Assembly (NCBI GenBank): GCA_964449175.1
Contig: CAYUYH010000068.1
Location: 1-11,866 of the forward strand
Source: CAYUYH01 sp964449175
Lineage (GTDB): Bacteria > Planctomycetota > Phycisphaerae > SM23-33
Direction of reading: 5' to 3'
DNA: 11,866 nucleotides
Part shown: piece by piece, positions 10,836 through 11,866 of the stretch
Numbering within the stretch: the stretch's first letter is position 1
How the letters are laid out: every line of letters begins with the position of its first letter
Position numbers and translations under genes: made by a program
The notes under the pieces: model-generated
Database searches by the model: none
Seen by the model: only the letters and a program-made list of their open reading frames with translations
Told to the model about the DNA's origin: nothing

Positions 10836-11866
10836 ATGAACATACTGATTGTCGGAGGCGGCGGACGCGAGCACGCACTGGCCTGGAAGATCGCACAATC
10901 GCCCCTGTGCGAGCGGATGTGGGCGGCGCCGGGCAACCCGGGCATCGCCCAGCACGCCGAGTGCGCCGGCGTCAAGGCTAACGACGTCGACGGCATCGTC
11001 AAGCTCGCCAAGGACGTCGCCGCGAACCTCGTCGTCGTCGGCCCGGAAGAGCCCCTCGCCCGCGGCCTGGGCGACGCCGTCCGAGCCGAGGGCATCCTGT
11101 GCTTCGGCCCCGGGGCCGACGGCGCAAGAATCGAGTCCGACAAGGCATACGCCAAGAACCTCATGCGCGCCGCAGCCGTCCCGACGGCCGAGGCCAGAAT
11201 CTTCACCGACCTGGGCCTGGCCAAGGAATACGTGCTCTCCCGCGACCACGGCGTGGCCGTCAAGGCCGCCGGACTGGCCGCCGGAAAGGGCGTGGTCGTC
11301 TGCCCCGAGCCGTACCAGGCGGTCAAGCCGCTGGAGGACATGATGGCCCGCAAGGCCTTTGGCGACGCCGGCAACACCGTCGTCGTCGAGGAGATGCTCA
11401 CCGGGCAGGAGGCGACGGTGCTGGCCTTCTGCGACGGGAAGACCATCTTCCCGATGCCGCCGCTGCAGGACCACAAGCCCGTCGGCGACGACGACACCGG
11501 GCCGAACACCGGCGGCATGGGCGCTTACAGCCCCGTGCCGTTCATCGACGAGAAGACCACCCGCCACATCGAGCGCGAGATCCTCGTGCCGATCGTTGAC
11601 GCGATGCGGCGAGACTTCGGGCGGTACGAGGGCGTGCTGTACGCTGGGCTGATGTTCACGCCGGCAGGGCCCAAGGTCATCGAGTTCAACTGCCGATTCG
11701 GCGACCCGGAATGCCAGCCGCTGATGATGAAGGTCAAAGGCGACCTGCTAGCCACGCTGGTCGCCGTGGCCGAGCACCGCCTGGGCGACGCGACGATGGA
11801 CTTCGACCCGCGCCCGGCCGTGTGCGTGGTGATGGCCTCGGGCGGATACCCGGGCAGCTACGAGAC
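10836..11866 (+). CDS. purD: Phosphoribosylamine-glycine ligase (GAR synthetase), 3' end off window
   Basis: PurD joins glycine to 5-phosphoribosylamine using ATP, the second step of purine synthesis, in the cytoplasm. The frame is open from ATG 10836 to the window edge: 343 residues of an expected 420-430. Family landmarks in order: N-terminal ILIVGGGGREHAL (3-15), APGNPG (31-36), VVGPEEPLARG, the ATP-grasp loop GLAAGKG (146-152), AFGDAGNTVVVEEML, QDHKPVGDDDTGPNTGGMGAYSP with DTGPNTGGMG at 220-229, and EFNCRFGDPE at 283-292. The start is supported by AAGGA 7 bases upstream and by alignment with the family N-terminus. One oddity: the usual KADGLAAGKG reads KAAGLAAGKG, Ala145 in place of Asp. 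The gene diverges from carB across a repeat-bearing region. Confidence 0.96.
   Translation, partial: MNILIVGGGGREHALAWKIAQSPLCERMWAAPGNPGIAQHAECAGVKANDVDGIVKLAKDVAANLVVVGPEEPLARGLGDAVRAEGILCFGPGADGARIESDKAYAKNLMRAAAVPTAEARIFTDLGLAKEYVLSRDHGVAVKAAGLAAGKGVVVCPEPYQAVKPLEDMMARKAFGDAGNTVVVEEMLTGQEATVLAFCDGKTIFPMPPLQDHKPVGDDDTGPNTGGMGAYSPVPFIDEKTTRHIEREILVPIVDAMRRDFGRYEGVLYAGLMFTPAGPKVIEFNCRFGDPECQPLMMKVKGDLLATLVAVAEHRLGDATMDFDPRPAVCVVMASGGYPGSYE

Overview
The window is about 11.9 kb of GC-rich DNA (roughly two-thirds G+C by eye) with long, well-behaved bacterial genes. The best guess at the source is a planctomycete-type bacterium, or a metagenome-assembled relative. This rests on a large lipoprotein alpha/beta-hydrolase with a beta-rich N-terminal module, a carB lengthened by several small insertions, and two kinds of short interspersed repeat that I associate from memory with planctomycete-like genomes. 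The assignment is an inference; no marker gene here proves it.

Left part (1-4067): a phosphorelay signalling locus. A histidine phosphotransfer (Hpt) protein runs off the left edge on the minus strand. It is separated by a 452-bp non-coding divergent region from a plus-strand pair: a 990-residue membrane hybrid histidine kinase (periplasmic sensor, HisKA, HATPase, a degenerate receiver, an intact receiver, a C-terminal Hpt) and a 131-residue single-domain receiver. The kinase stop and receiver start overlap by one base (TGATG). The likely phosphate path is His353, Asp787 and His931 of the kinase, then Asp52 of the small receiver, with the divergent Hpt as a possible branch. No DNA-binding or enzymatic output domain is present, so the output is off-window or by protein-protein contact.

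Middle (4068-10482): after a short convergent gap with two stem-loops, two minus-strand genes lie 36 bp apart. carB (large subunit of carbamoyl-phosphate synthase) is upstream and a secreted lipoprotein esterase/peptidase-like hydrolase is downstream. carA is not in the window. The carB linker between its two synthetase halves carries an in-frame insertion containing a 7-bp tandem repeat that encodes an NPQSAIRNPQ-like peptide.

Right part (10483-11866): a 353-bp divergent region with a pair of near-identical perfect hairpins, then purD (glycinamide ribonucleotide synthetase) on the plus strand, cut by the window edge. carB and purD are both nucleotide-biosynthesis genes and face away from each other across this region.

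I see no CRISPR array, transposase, phage gene, tRNA or rRNA. The chromosome here looks ordinary. The points worth a second look are the repeat inside carB, the hairpin pair, and unusual residues in the kinase's first receiver, the kinase's Hpt domain and PurD.
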